Assembly: GCF_030689645.1 (NCBI RefSeq)
Contig: NZ_JAUYFU010000099.1
Span: 1-54,583 of the forward strand
Reading direction: 5' to 3'
Length of the DNA stretch: 54,583 nt
Source of the DNA: Humidesulfovibrio sp.
GTDB taxonomy: Bacteria > Desulfobacterota > Desulfovibrionia > Desulfovibrionales > Desulfovibrionaceae
Position 1 is the first letter of the stretch. Every line of letters starts with the position of its first letter. The notes below the pieces were generated by a model that did not search any database, was not told the DNA's origin, and was given only the letters and a program-made list of their open reading frames with translations. Below are positions 18,757-28,200 of the stretch, piece by piece. Made by a program: the position numbers and the translations under genes.

Positions 18757-18837
18757 TCACTCTCCCGTGGGAGCTCCCGAGCCCCTGATGACCACGAAGG
18801 CGAAGGCAAGCGCCGTGATCAGCCAACAGCGGTCCAT
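18757..18837 (-). CDS. Possible 26-residue membrane miniprotein after xerC
   Basis: An ATG lies five bases after the xerC stop (TAGcgggcATG) and opens a 26-codon frame. The product has one hydrophobic core (WLITALAFAFVVI) flanked by charged or small residues, the shape of single-pass small membrane proteins. There is no strong ribosome site; translation would depend on coupling to xerC. It could equally be chance. No known family is recognised. Confidence 0.2.
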   Translation of the reverse strand: MDRCWLITALAFAFVVIRGSGAPTGE

Positions 18838-18842
18838 GCCCG

Positions 18843-19880
18843 CTACTTTGCCTTTGGGCTTCTGCGGTCCTTGCCGCCATCAGGCAGAATCTCGGCTTCG
18901 CCCTCGCCCTGTGCGGTTTTGCCTGTCTTTTCCGAGTAGGGGTGCGCCCGGTCATACACTTCCATGATGCGCCGCAAATCCAGGTGAGTATAGCGCTCAG
19001 TGGTGGATAGGCGCGAATGTCCGAGCAACTCCTGCACGCTGCGTAAATCCGCGCCAGCCTGAAGCAGGTGCGAGGCGAAGCTATGGCGCAGGGTGTGAGG
19101 ATGTACACTCTGGCTGACACCGGCCAGCAAGGCAAGGCGAGAAATGATGCGCTGGGATTCGCGCCGAGAGAGGGGTCCCCCCCGCACGCCCAGGAACAGC
19201 GCTTGCTCAGCCTCAGCGTGCGGCAGGGCAAAACGCTCGTCAAGATATTCCTTCAAACGGTGCCGTGCAGCCTCGCTCAAAGGAGCCAGACGATCCTTGC
19301 CCCCCTTGCCGCGCACCCGAACAAAGCCGCGGTCCGCACGCACATCATCCACAGTAAGGGAAAGCGCTTCGCTGATGCGCAGGCCCGAGCCGTACAAAAG
19401 CTCGGCAAGCGCAAGGTCGCGGATGCCCTCAGGGCCAGGACGGGCAGGCGCATCCATGAGCGCCGTGGCCTGGTCCACATTAAGGGCTCGAGGCTGCCGG
19501 CTCTCCTGCTTGGGGTTGCGCAGGCCAGCCAAAGGACTCTGCGCCAGCATCCGGTGACGAATGAGGTAGCGGAAAAACGAACGCAAAGTCGACAACTTGC
19601 GCGCCATGCTTGATTTCTTCTGGCGCTGGCGGTGCAGTTCGGCCAAAAACCCTGTGGCGTCCTCACGGCTGATGGCTTCGAAGGCGCCAAGAGTCTTGCC
19701 CCGGCGATGAAGGAACGCCTCAACCTGATCCAAATCTGCGGCGTAGGCGCGAGCAGTGGCTGGGCTGTAGCCCTTTTCCACTGCCAGAAACCCCAAAAAA
19801 CCCCGGCAGACCTCGGGCAATGAGCCGCCTGGCTCCGGCCCGGACCTTTGACTGTTACTCAGTGCGCCTGTCGAGGACAT
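18843..19880 (-). CDS. xerC: Tyrosine recombinase XerC
   Basis: Site-specific tyrosine recombinase of 345 residues, probably the chromosome-dimer resolvase acting at dif with XerD. The SAM-like core-binding domain covers about 20-110; the catalytic domain carries R168 (YGSGLRISEAL), K192 (VRGKGGKDRLAP), H262 and R265 (HPHTLRHSFASHLL), H288 (LLGHSRLSTT) and the nucleophile Y297. After the usual end it has a charged tail of about 45 residues. It is the last gene of a six-gene run and overlaps the GGDEF gene by 26 bases. XerD cannot be excluded from motifs alone; a phage integrase is unlikely given the context. Confidence 0.88.
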   Translation of the reverse strand: MSSTGALSNSQRSGPEPGGSLPEVCRGFLGFLAVEKGYSPATARAYAADLDQVEAFLHRRGKTLGAFEAISREDATGFLAELHRQRQKKSSMARKLSTLRSFFRYLIRHRMLAQSPLAGLRNPKQESRQPRALNVDQATALMDAPARPGPEGIRDLALAELLYGSGLRISEALSLTVDDVRADRGFVRVRGKGGKDRLAPLSEAARHRLKEYLDERFALPHAEAEQALFLGVRGGPLSRRESQRIISRLALLAGVSQSVHPHTLRHSFASHLLQAGADLRSVQELLGHSRLSTTERYTHLDLRRIMEVYDRAHPYSEKTGKTAQGEGEAEILPDGGKDRRSPKAK

Positions 19881-20805
19881 AACTGCTCTTGGGGTTTTCC
19901 TTGGCCTTTTTCTTCAGGCCCATGGCGATGGCCGATGCTTCGCCATAGTGCTTGAGACGCCCGCCGGTGTTGAAGACAACGGCAATGGAAACGGCCATGA
20001 GCGGGAAGGTGCGCACCTCGCCCTGGCGGTCGGTGGAGATGATGCAGCCCTTCTCGCGGTCTCCGCCGTCATAGAAGTGCGGCACAATGTCGTCAAAGGC
20101 GGCGACAACGCGCTTGCAGGCCTCCTCAGCGATATCGGCTGGAACAATGAACACGAAGTCATCTCCGCCAACGTGCCCCACAAAGCTGCGCACGCCCGGA
20201 AAACTGCGGATGGTGTTGACGATGACCCGCGCAGACATCATGAGAACCTCATCCCCGCGCGAGAAGCCATATTTATCATTGAAGGACTTGAAATGGTCCA
20301 GGTCGCAGTATGCCAGCGCAAAATCATCCTTGCGGTCAATGAGATCCTGAATGCGCTGGATAATGCTGGTGTTTCCCGGTAATTTCGTCAGAGGGTTGGC
20401 ATCCATGGCGCGCGATGCGCGGCACAAGGTCAGGTGAACGCGCTCCCTGGCTTCCCGCGTGGAGAAGGGGCGCACCAGAAAGTCGTCTGCCTCGATTTCA
20501 TTCCAATCCCAGTCGCGCTCCAAGTCGTGGTTATCCAGGCAAAGAATCACCGGCAACTGCCGGTACACGTTCTCGCTCTTCACTATGGTCGCAACTTCAG
20601 CGCTGGGAATGTCTTCCAGGCGGTTGTCCACCACCAGAATGTCTGGCGGCTCGTTGAAAATGATTTCCATGGCTCGCCGCCCCTGGGCGATGACGGTCCA
20701 CTCTATCTCCTGTGGATTCCACAGACTTTTAAAAAGAGCAGCCAACTCGGTGTCCGGCGTAAGCAGGATGCCGCGCTGTTGTCGAGAGAAGAGTTTCAGA
20801 TCCAC
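19855..20805 (-). CDS. Pseudo-receiver GGDEF protein (diguanylate cyclase-like)
   Basis: Cytoplasmic protein of 316 residues. Residues about 10-125 resemble a response-regulator receiver: D60 in PPDILVVDNRL is in the phospho-acceptor place, but the acidic pocket is altered (ILLTPDTEL) and the conserved lysine is an arginine (R112 in LVRPFST). Residues about 135-310 form a GGDEF domain with DLDHFKSFND and an active-site motif VGGDDF in place of GGDEF/GGEEF, still compatible with c-di-GMP synthesis. No RxxD inhibitory site precedes it. It lies 12 bases after the HDOD gene. A role in c-di-GMP signalling is likely; phosphorylation control is doubtful. Confidence 0.82.
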   Translation of the reverse strand: MDLKLFSRQQRGILLTPDTELAALFKSLWNPQEIEWTVIAQGRRAMEIIFNEPPDILVVDNRLEDIPSAEVATIVKSENVYRQLPVILCLDNHDLERDWDWNEIEADDFLVRPFSTREARERVHLTLCRASRAMDANPLTKLPGNTSIIQRIQDLIDRKDDFALAYCDLDHFKSFNDKYGFSRGDEVLMMSARVIVNTIRSFPGVRSFVGHVGGDDFVFIVPADIAEEACKRVVAAFDDIVPHFYDGGDREKGCIISTDRQGEVRTFPLMAVSIAVVFNTGGRLKHYGEASAIAMGLKKKAKENPKSSYVLDRRTE

Positions 20806-20817
20806 ATTGCGCCTCGG

Positions 20818-21693
20818 TTAGTTCCCTTTGCCTTTGCCCGGCGCTGCGTCTTCGGGGGCAAAGTTGACGCCCGAAACCTCGCCCAGGTTGTCGGAAAAGC
20901 CGTCCAGGATGCAGTCAAGGTCTGTGAGCTTGAGCCCCAGGATTTTCAGAGCCGACTCGGAGAGCGGAACAGCCTGGTCATCGCCCCCATTGCCGTACTC
21001 GAAAACACGCACGATGAAGTCGCCAACATGGGTTGCGGCTGCATGCTGCGGATAAAACTGGGCCCGCTCCGGGTTGTGGTGCGAACTCATGGCCTCTTTA
21101 ATGGTGGGGGGCAGGTGCCAGTGCTGAGCCAGCCAGGCGTTGATGCGGTCATGCCCGAATCCCAGCACGGCCTTCTCGGCCTCGAACCAACGCAGATCCT
21201 GAGTCCGCACGGCTTCGCCCACGGCCTTGTGCAGTTCCGGCAGCTGCACTGCCGCAACCACCTTGCCCAGGTCATGCAACAGCCCGCACACGCTAAATTC
21301 TTCCGGATCCTTGAGCTTGGCTTGCCTGGCCACAAGGCCCGTGGCCAGGGCGCAACCCACGCTGTGCTCCCACAACCCTTCCATGGCCTTGCTCATGATG
21401 TCGAACACGCTTGTGGAAATGATGACGCCACGGATGACATTGAAGCCAAGAAGCACAAGGGAGTGCTGGATGGAGCTGATGCGGCCGGGAAAGCCGTACA
21501 CCGGCGAATTGACCATCTTGAGCACCTTGGCCGAAAGCACTTGATCGCGCGAAATGACTTTAGCGATGGCTTCGATGGAGGTGTTCGGATTCTGAACAAG
21601 CCTTGATACTTCGTCCAGCACCTTTGGCAGGGTGGGCAGGTCGCGGATGGACAGAATCTGTCCCTTGGCGCTGGTTTTGAGATCCTCTTCCAC
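20818..21693 (-). CDS. HDOD domain protein
   Basis: Protein of 291 residues with one HDOD domain (about 15-210): LPTLPKVLDEVSRLVQNP, ISRDQVLSAKVLKMVNSPVYG and VCGLLHDLGKVV. HDOD domains are HD-related but often lack catalysis and act in signalling or regulation. Here an HD pair (HDLGK) is kept, so activity is not excluded. It starts with GTG at 21693, three bases after the stop of a 115-residue protein, and is followed by the GGDEF gene, so it sits in a signalling sub-block. The C-terminal 30 residues are low complexity. Confidence 0.85.
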   Translation of the reverse strand: MEEDLKTSAKGQILSIRDLPTLPKVLDEVSRLVQNPNTSIEAIAKVISRDQVLSAKVLKMVNSPVYGFPGRISSIQHSLVLLGFNVIRGVIISTSVFDIMSKAMEGLWEHSVGCALATGLVARQAKLKDPEEFSVCGLLHDLGKVVAAVQLPELHKAVGEAVRTQDLRWFEAEKAVLGFGHDRINAWLAQHWHLPPTIKEAMSSHHNPERAQFYPQHAAATHVGDFIVRVFEYGNGGDDQAVPLSESALKILGLKLTDLDCILDGFSDNLGEVSGVNFAPEDAAPGKGKGN

Positions 21694-21696
21694 AAG

Positions 21697-22044
21697 CTAC
21701 CCCTTGCATTCCGCTGATGCGGACGCAGAACCTGAAGCAGCGTCTGCAGCGGCCTTGATTGTAAAGTATTCCCGAAGATAGCCCTTCACCTTTCCCTGAA
21801 AAGGCTCCCCCTCCAGGCGGCGGAACAATTGGTCCAGCCGGGTGACGCGCTCAGACGGGTTCTGACTGGCGGCCACTGCGTCGCCGACCACATGGATTTT
21901 GTCGATGCCCATACCGTCAAGCCGGGAGATGAGCGAGTCGGAGAGCTCCACGCCTGCGGCGATGATGGGCATGCCGTTGGATTTAGTGATGGGCTTGGCC
22001 AGTTTCATGCCCGGCTTGGCCAAGGAAAGGGGAATCTTTTGCAT
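21697..22044 (-). CDS. Small protein of unknown function beside HDOD gene
   Basis: Protein of 115 residues. The N-terminal half (QKIPLSLAKPGMKLAKPI, IIAAGVELSDSLISRLDGMG, KIHVVG) resembles the beta-rich N-terminal part often found before HD-GYP phosphodiesterase domains, here as a free-standing protein. The C-terminal half ends in an Ala/Ser-rich tail. ATG 22044 has AGGA just upstream; a TTG frame at 22077 would add 11 residues. It precedes the HDOD gene by three bases, so the two probably act together, perhaps as a split version of an HD-type signalling protein. The function is unknown. Confidence 0.7.
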   Translation of the reverse strand: MQKIPLSLAKPGMKLAKPITKSNGMPIIAAGVELSDSLISRLDGMGIDKIHVVGDAVAASQNPSERVTRLDQLFRRLEGEPFQGKVKGYLREYFTIKAAADAASGSASASAECKG

Positions 22045-22077
22045 GTGGCGTCCTGTACGTTGGAGGGGGGAAATCAA

Positions 22078-23271
22078 CTACGCGAGGCTATAGTACATGC
22101 CCGGCCACTGGCGGACAAGCCCATGCAGTTCCAGCACCAAAAGCCGCCTGCTGACAGCGGCACAGTCAGCGTCCAGGGTCTGAATAAGACTGTCGATGTG
22201 CAGCTTGCCATCGGCAGAAAGGGACGAGAGAAGCATGCGCTCGTCATCGGTGAGATTGGCTGGCAACTCACGTACGACCTGCTGCGGAGAAACCGTCGGC
22301 AGGGGGCGCACAGAGGTCGCGCGCAACGGCGTCTGCGGAACCTCCTGCACTGGCAGGGCCGAAGGTACGGCGGAGAGTTCCGCAGCGAACTGGTAGCGCA
22401 GGGTGCGAATGATGTCCTCAGCGTTTTCCACCAGCGCAGCGCCTTGCTTGATGAGCTTGTGACACCCGGCAAAAGTGGGTTGCCCCAGCGGACCCGGTAG
22501 TGCAAAAACCTCACGGCCATGCTCCGTGGCCAGGCGCGCGGTGATAAGGCTGCCACTGCGCGATGCAGCCTCGGCCACCAGAACGCCCAGTGACAAACCG
22601 CTTATGATACGGTTGCGAAAGGGAAAATTGCGTGCTTCTGGCCGTGTGCCAGGGCCAAATTCCGTCACCACCAAGCCTTGCGCCTCCAGGGCGCGACGCA
22701 AATCCTCATTCTCAGGCGGGTAGTGGATATCAAGCCCGGCCCCCAGCACGGCGATGGAGCTGCCTATGCCGGTCAGGGCCGACTGGTGCGCCTGCCGGTC
22801 AATGCCTGCCGCCAGGCCGGAAACAACCGTAACGCCGAAGCGAGAAAGATCAGCGCTGATGCGCTCCACACTCCGCAGCCCCAACAGCGTACACTCCCTT
22901 GCCCCGACCACCGCCACAGCCGGATTTTTGAGCAGGCTCATGTCGCCGCAAAAATAAAGCAGGATTGGAGGGTCCGGTATCTCGCGCAGACGTTTGGGGA
23001 AACGGGGATCAAACCAGGTGAGGACTCGCAGTTTTGCCGCGCGGGCAGCGCGATACTCAGCCTCAGCCGCGGGACGCCAGGGCTCCTGCATGAACACATC
23101 GACGCGATTTCGAGGCAAGACCTTGCGCCCCGCCCAGTTGCGGGCGTCGCTTACGGCTTCAAAGGCGCTTTCATAGGCGGAGAGTATGCTCTTCCAGGAA
23201 CGTGGGCCAAGACCAGGCGTATGCCGCAGGGCCAGACAGGAGAAAAATTCCTTGGCCGCATCCAGGCTCAT
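22078..23271 (-). CDS. dprA: DNA processing protein DprA
   Basis: Cytoplasmic single-stranded-DNA-binding protein of 397 residues that loads RecA on incoming DNA in transformation. An N-terminal helical region (about 1-85) precedes the Rossmann-type DprA domain (about 100-300) with VAVVGARECTLLG, VVSGLAAGIDRQAHQSAL, AVLGAGLDIHYPPEN and RNRIISGLSLGVLVAEA. The C-terminal winged-helix-like part is about 335-397. DprA is widespread in non-competent bacteria too, so natural competence is not implied. It lies between cpoB (21-base gap) and the small protein gene (33-base gap). Confidence 0.94.
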   Translation of the reverse strand: MSLDAAKEFFSCLALRHTPGLGPRSWKSILSAYESAFEAVSDARNWAGRKVLPRNRVDVFMQEPWRPAAEAEYRAARAAKLRVLTWFDPRFPKRLREIPDPPILLYFCGDMSLLKNPAVAVVGARECTLLGLRSVERISADLSRFGVTVVSGLAAGIDRQAHQSALTGIGSSIAVLGAGLDIHYPPENEDLRRALEAQGLVVTEFGPGTRPEARNFPFRNRIISGLSLGVLVAEAASRSGSLITARLATEHGREVFALPGPLGQPTFAGCHKLIKQGAALVENAEDIIRTLRYQFAAELSAVPSALPVQEVPQTPLRATSVRPLPTVSPQQVVRELPANLTDDERMLLSSLSADGKLHIDSLIQTLDADCAAVSRRLLVLELHGLVRQWPGMYYSLA

Positions 23272-23292
23272 GGGCGTCCCTGCGGCGGGGGG

Positions 23293-24069
23293 CTAACCGC
23301 CCAGCTCCACAAGGAGCTTGCGCGCTGCCGGAGCGGGTTCGGACTTGGGGTGGCTCTTCAAAAGGGCGCGCAGATACAGGGTGGCGTTGTCCTTTTCACC
23401 CATCATCTGGTAGCACATGGCGATTTTGAGCAGGGCTGCTGCGGCTTTATGATGCTTGGGGAAGCGACGGGTCACGTCCTTGAAGGTAAGGATAGCCTGA
23501 GGGTAATTTTTGTCCAGGTAGTGGCTCTCGCCTATCCAGTAAATGGCGTTGGGAACCAGGCCGCTCTGAGGATCCGTCTCAAGGAACTGGTTCAAAATCG
23601 CGCGTCCTTCAACACCCTTTTCGGCGCGCACAAGGGTCATGCCCTGTTCGTAGAGACCTTTTCCAGCGTTGGCGGAGGCGCTCGGCTGCGGGACAAGAGC
23701 AGCGGTTGGCGCGGGACTATGCTGCGGCATGGAAGACTGAGTAGACGGGTCAGCGGGTGCAACCGGGGAGGCGTACGCGATAGGTGGGGCAGAGGCCAGG
23801 GCGGCGGAAGGCTTTACAACTCCAACGCCCAACTGCTCATGCATGCGAGCCAGGGAATCTTCCACAGCACGCACACGGTCCAACAGCTTGCGCTGTTGAT
23901 CCCGAGCTTTCTCTTCCTGTTCCCGCTGTGATTCCTTAAAGTTAAGAAAGTTCTCCTCCAGGCTGCGCAAGCGCCATTCCTCACTCAAGCCGCGCTGGGC
24001 GTCCATCTTGCCCGCGCAACCAGCAAGGGCAAACGCGCACAACGCAATGATGATTCCGGGCTTTCGCAT
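23293..24069 (-). CDS. cpoB: CpoB/YbgF-like lipoprotein with TPR repeats
   Basis: Envelope protein of 258 residues with a lipoprotein signal (LAGC, lipidated cysteine at about residue 18). A charged coiled-coil region follows (about 30-80, heptad-like EENFLNFKESQREQEEK), then a Pro/Ala-rich linker (about 85-135), then three TPR-like repeats (about 138-255: YEQGMTLVRAEKGVEGRAIL, AIYWIGESHYLDKNYPQAIL, AMCYQMMGEKDNATLYL). This is the layout of CpoB/YbgF, which links peptidoglycan synthesis with Tol-Pal constriction. E. coli CpoB has a cleaved signal rather than a lipobox, so the anchoring differs. No tol or pal gene is in the window. It heads the run that ends with xerC. Confidence 0.8.
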   Translation of the reverse strand: MRKPGIIIALCAFALAGCAGKMDAQRGLSEEWRLRSLEENFLNFKESQREQEEKARDQQRKLLDRVRAVEDSLARMHEQLGVGVVKPSAALASAPPIAYASPVAPADPSTQSSMPQHSPAPTAALVPQPSASANAGKGLYEQGMTLVRAEKGVEGRAILNQFLETDPQSGLVPNAIYWIGESHYLDKNYPQAILTFKDVTRRFPKHHKAAAALLKIAMCYQMMGEKDNATLYLRALLKSHPKSEPAPAARKLLVELGG

Positions 24070-24118
24070 CAGAGACTCCCTGTTCGCATCTCATTAGGCT
24101 ACTGCGAGTAATTTTGCA

Positions 24119-24147
24119 ACAATACCCTAGCTGTGGATCAACGACAA
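24119..24147 (-). promoter_or_regulatory. Candidate promoter for cpoB-dprA-xerC run
   Basis: On the minus strand TTGTCG (24147-24142) and TATTGT (24124-24119) are separated by 17 bases, about 50 bases before the cpoB start. Matches to the sigma-70 consensus are 4 of 6 in each box. Confidence 0.35.
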
Positions 24148-24219
24148 GAACCTTGCCATCGTTACATAAATACGGCACACAAAAAGAGTATTCAAACCGC
24201 AAAGGCGAGGCTTCCCTCT

Positions 24220-25191
24220 ATGCCCTTAGCCGAAATGCTGCTCATTGCCGGAGCATTAAGCGCCCCGGCTTTCTTCCTGATCTTCGCGCTGGCCTCTCTC
24301 GGGTCACCGTTGCTCGCCATGTTGTGCCTTGCGGTCAGCCAGCTTCGCAGCACGCAATACATCGAAGCCTATGCAAGACGGCTCCTGCGCATGGCGCTCA
24401 CCGCAGCTCTGCCTGCATTGTTGGCATTTGCCGTGGCAACCGCCCTTGCAGCCCGAAAGGCCCCATGGATGGTGGACTGGGTCCACTCAGCACCACTTGG
24501 CCCTGGGCTTTTCGTCGTGTCCGCCCTGGCCTTCTTCGCGTCTCTACTGACCTTGCGCCAGTCTCGTCCAGCGGCTCGGCACGGGCGGCAAAGCTCCCCC
24601 CTGACCCAAGCCTTCATCCTGTCACTCCTCGCCATAATCATACTCTGTCTGAGCCTAGCCCTGACTATTGGCTTGATGGAGCAGGCTCAAGCAGTGCTTC
24701 AAGCCCCCACAGCGGGTGGTATCAGCGTTGCTCCCCTCATCCCCCCGGACGCTTCCGCCCTCCCCCCGTTTATCTGGGCAGCCCTCGCTGCCCTCGTGCC
24801 CCTGTGCATAGCCTGCGCAAGCGTCATGAGCCAAGAGTATATACTCATGCTTCGTGACCGCGACCCCTTTGGGCGCGAAGCCCTGGCCCAGATGCTGCGG
24901 ATAGCGAGCCGCAGCACCCTACGCTCCACACTGCTTGCAATGGCCTTTTTGCCAATGATCTGGTTGCACCTGGCAAAAATATCGGCCCAGCCAGGTGTTC
25001 ACAGCTCCGCACAGTTATTGCTCGTCGTCGCTGGCGCCTGCTCGATTGCTTTGTGCTTCTGCGCCGGAATGGTAACACGAAGCAGCAGGCCCTGGGCCAA
25101 CTCGTTGGCAATCCATCTGGAATTTCTAGCCCTCTGGATGGGGCTTACGGCCCTGCTCAGCATCGTGCTGTTCAACTTCTACGCCGCATAA
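24220..25191 (+). CDS. Polytopic membrane protein of unknown function
   Basis: Protein of 323 residues with about seven or eight hydrophobic segments (for example MLLIAGALSAPAFFLIFALA, AFILSLLAIIILCLSLALTI, FIWAALAALVPLCIACASV). A central charged loop (EYILMLRDRDPFGREA) lies between membrane segments. I do not recognise a family. ATG 24220 follows AGGCGAGG by 9 bases; a longer frame from 24133 lacks a ribosome site. It is a single gene, divergent from cpoB and convergent with cheA. Confidence 0.65.
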   Translation: MPLAEMLLIAGALSAPAFFLIFALASLGSPLLAMLCLAVSQLRSTQYIEAYARRLLRMALTAALPALLAFAVATALAARKAPWMVDWVHSAPLGPGLFVVSALAFFASLLTLRQSRPAARHGRQSSPLTQAFILSLLAIIILCLSLALTIGLMEQAQAVLQAPTAGGISVAPLIPPDASALPPFIWAALAALVPLCIACASVMSQEYILMLRDRDPFGREALAQMLRIASRSTLRSTLLAMAFLPMIWLHLAKISAQPGVHSSAQLLLVVAGACSIALCFCAGMVTRSSRPWANSLAIHLEFLALWMGLTALLSIVLFNFYAA

Positions 25192-25210
25192 CCCCGTCCC
25201 CCCCTTGCCC

Positions 25211-25237
25211 AAAAAAAAGGCGGCCCGCAGACCGCCT
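25211..25237 (-). terminator. Terminator after the chemosensory operon
   Basis: On the minus strand AGGCGG, an 8-base loop and CCGCCT are followed by eight T residues. It lies just after the cheA stop and closes the cheB-to-cheA transcript. Confidence 0.85.
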
Positions 25238-25262
25238 CGAATGATCAATTCACAACCAGTAT

Positions 25263-28200
25263 CTAATCAAGCGTTCCCTGCTTGGTCGTCGCGGTAGCCA
25301 GACGATAGACCTCATGGGGATCGAGGATCAGCACCACACTGCCGTCGCCCATGATGGTTGCCCCGGAAATGCCGCGAATCTCGAAGGTGTTGAGGTACTG
25401 CCCCAGCGGCTTGATGACTATCTCCTGGCGTTCCAGCAGACGGTCCACGACAATGCCCAGCCTGCGGTCATTGTCGTGAATGATGACAACGGGCAGAATC
25501 TCGCGCTCAACCGGGTTCGGCGGAAGGTCAAGGAGCTCGGAGAGTTCAATGATTCCAAGAACTTCTCCGCGCAAAGTGAGGGCCTTGCGATGGTTCACCT
25601 CGCTTAAGCGCTCCACCTCGATCTTTGTGGTTTCGCTTACAGCATCGAGAGGGATTGCATAGACGTCCTTGCCAACCTGAACCATGAGAGCGTCGATGAT
25701 GGCCAGGGTCAACGGCAAAGTCAGGGTGAAACGCGTGCCGCGCCCCACCTCGGAATTGATTTGAATATTGCCCTTGAGATTCTTGATGTTCGTTTTGACT
25801 ACGTCCATGCCGACGCCGCGTCCAGACACATCGGTGATCTTTTCAGCAGAGGAAAAGCCCGGAGCAAAGATCAGATCAATGGCCTGACGGTCATCCAGAA
25901 GCTTGGCTTCCTCAGCCGTGACCAGCCCCTTCTTTACGCCGACCTGACGCATCTTTTCCGGGTCGATGCCGCGGCCATCGTCCTCAACCTCAATGGCGAC
26001 GGAATTTCCCTTATGATACGCGCGCAGCCAAACGTTGCCCTTGGGGTTCTTGCCTGATGCAACGCGCTCATCCTCAGGTTCAAGCCCGTGGTCCAATGAA
26101 TTGCGGATAAGGTGGACCAGCGGATCGCCAATTTCCTCGCCCACGCTCTTGTCCAGTTCGGTCTCCTCACCCTCGGTGATGAGCTCCACCTGCTTGCCGC
26201 TCTTGCGCGAAAGGTCGCGCACCAGGCGTGGGAAGCGCGAGAAAACAGTGTGAACGGGGACCATGCGCACCTTCATGATGGTGTCCTGCAGGTCATCGGA
26301 GATGCGAGCCATGGCGTAGGTGGTCTCAGTCAACTGCTGGGCCACATCGGGCACATTGTCCTGCCCCTCGGCCAGGGCGCGGGCAATCATGGAGTAGCGA
26401 TTGCGGTTGATGATCAGCTCGCCGATGAGATTCATCAGATGGTCGAGCTTTTCATGGTCGACTCGTATGGTGGTTGCACCCTTCTGCGGAGGAGCCTGGC
26501 CGGCCTCAAAAGCCGCCTGCGCCGCCGTCGGCGGAGCTGGCGTAACAACAGCAGGCTTGGGCGCTGGGGCGGGCTTCGGAGCCTCGGCCTTAGGTGCCGG
26601 CTTTGGGTCTGGAACTGGCTTTGCGGCCTCGACCTTGGGCGCTTCGGGCTGGGGCTTTGCTTCTACCCTGGGCGCAGGTTCCGGCTTCGGAGCAGAAGCC
26701 GCCATCGGCTTGGTCGATGGCGTAGGCTCTGGCGCTGGGGCAGGCTGCTGCTCTGTTGCTGGCGCGGAAGCCGCTCCGGTTGGCGATTCACCCTTGATGC
26801 GGGCCAATGCAGCAAGGACCATGTCCTTCAGGATGGAAATCTCCTGGGACAAAATGTCGAGCATGAGCTCAAAGCCAACGCCAGACTTTCGGGCCTGATC
26901 AACGAGACCTGCGGTGCGTTCGGCATAGCCCTTCACATCGGCAAGGCCCATGTAGCCGCAGGAGTTCTGCAACGTGGTCAGACTGCGGAACAGCCCATCG
27001 ATGAGATCGCGCTGATCAGGATCCTTGCGCAGCATCTCAATGGCCATATCAAGACTCTTGTGCTGATGCAGGGCGGTATCTTCAAAGATCGACACATCCT
27101 CGGGATCGAAGTCGGAGGATGGAGGTGCTGAGGCGACAGGAGCAGCCGGAGCCGCGATTTCGGACTCAGGAGCGGAAGCGGTCTCCGGATCGGCCTCCCA
27201 AGAAACATCCTCGGTAACGAGCACTTCAGACTCGGACTGCCCCAAAGACGCAACCGGAGAAGCCAAACCCTCGAATTCTGGAGCCAGCACAGGGAGATAC
27301 TGCGGTGGCACGGAGAGTTCACCAGCCTCGGTGGTGGCCTGCAGCACGGCGGCCATCATGATGATGTCCTTGGGCGTCGCCTTGCCGCTTTCAAGGTCGA
27401 TGCGGCTGAGGAGCTCTTCGATAAGATCTACAACCGCCAAGAGCAGATCAATGGTGCCCCGGCTGGTGTGCATCTCGCCCTTGCGCACGCGGTTCAGCAG
27501 AGTCTCCGCCTCATGGGTCAGGGCGTTGAGCTCACGATAGCCGATGATGCCGCTATTGCCTTTAATGTTGTGGAAATAGCGGAAGATATCATTAACGAGT
27601 TCGCTGCTGCCGTCAGGATTCTTCTCCAACTCCAGCAGGCCCTGATTGAGGTTTCCCACCAAATCGCGGGCTTCCTCGAGAAAGTCATTCAAGTGGCCTT
27701 CACCCACGGTTGTCAAAACGTATGGCGTGGCGTCAAAATCTGGGCTGGGTTCGTAGACAACGTTCTGCCAGCGGATGGTTAGCGGCCCGGCGAGAGGAAC
27801 AGACGCCTCATCCACAAGGTCGGCGTAAGTCTCGGCCACGGGCTCAGGCCCCAGTTCAACAAGAGGCTCCGGCTCAATGGAAGGAGCATCAGAAGCATCA
27901 GCGGGTGACGTGGCGTATTCGCCAGCCAAAGCGTTCTCGATACGCGCGATAATACCAGAAGTATCGACGTCGCCTTCTTGCCCCGTTGTCTCCAGGTTCT
28001 CCACCATAGTGCGCAGGGCATCGGTGGCGGCCAGAATGATGTCCATGATGCCGGAATTAACGCCCATGGCCCCCTGGCGCAACTCGTCCAGAATATTCTC
28101 GGCCTTATGGGCCAACCCGTTGATTTTGTGCAGCCCAAGAAAGCCAGACGCTCCTTTGAGGGAGTGCATGGGCCGGAAGATCTCGTTCAAAAGCCCAAGA

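Noticed and set aside
20434-21606. Plus-strand frame of 390 residues
   Set aside because: Antisense to the GGDEF and HDOD genes, whose motifs are unmistakable.
22678-23931. Plus-strand frame of 417 residues
   Set aside because: Antisense to dprA and cpoB; no ribosome site and no family resemblance.
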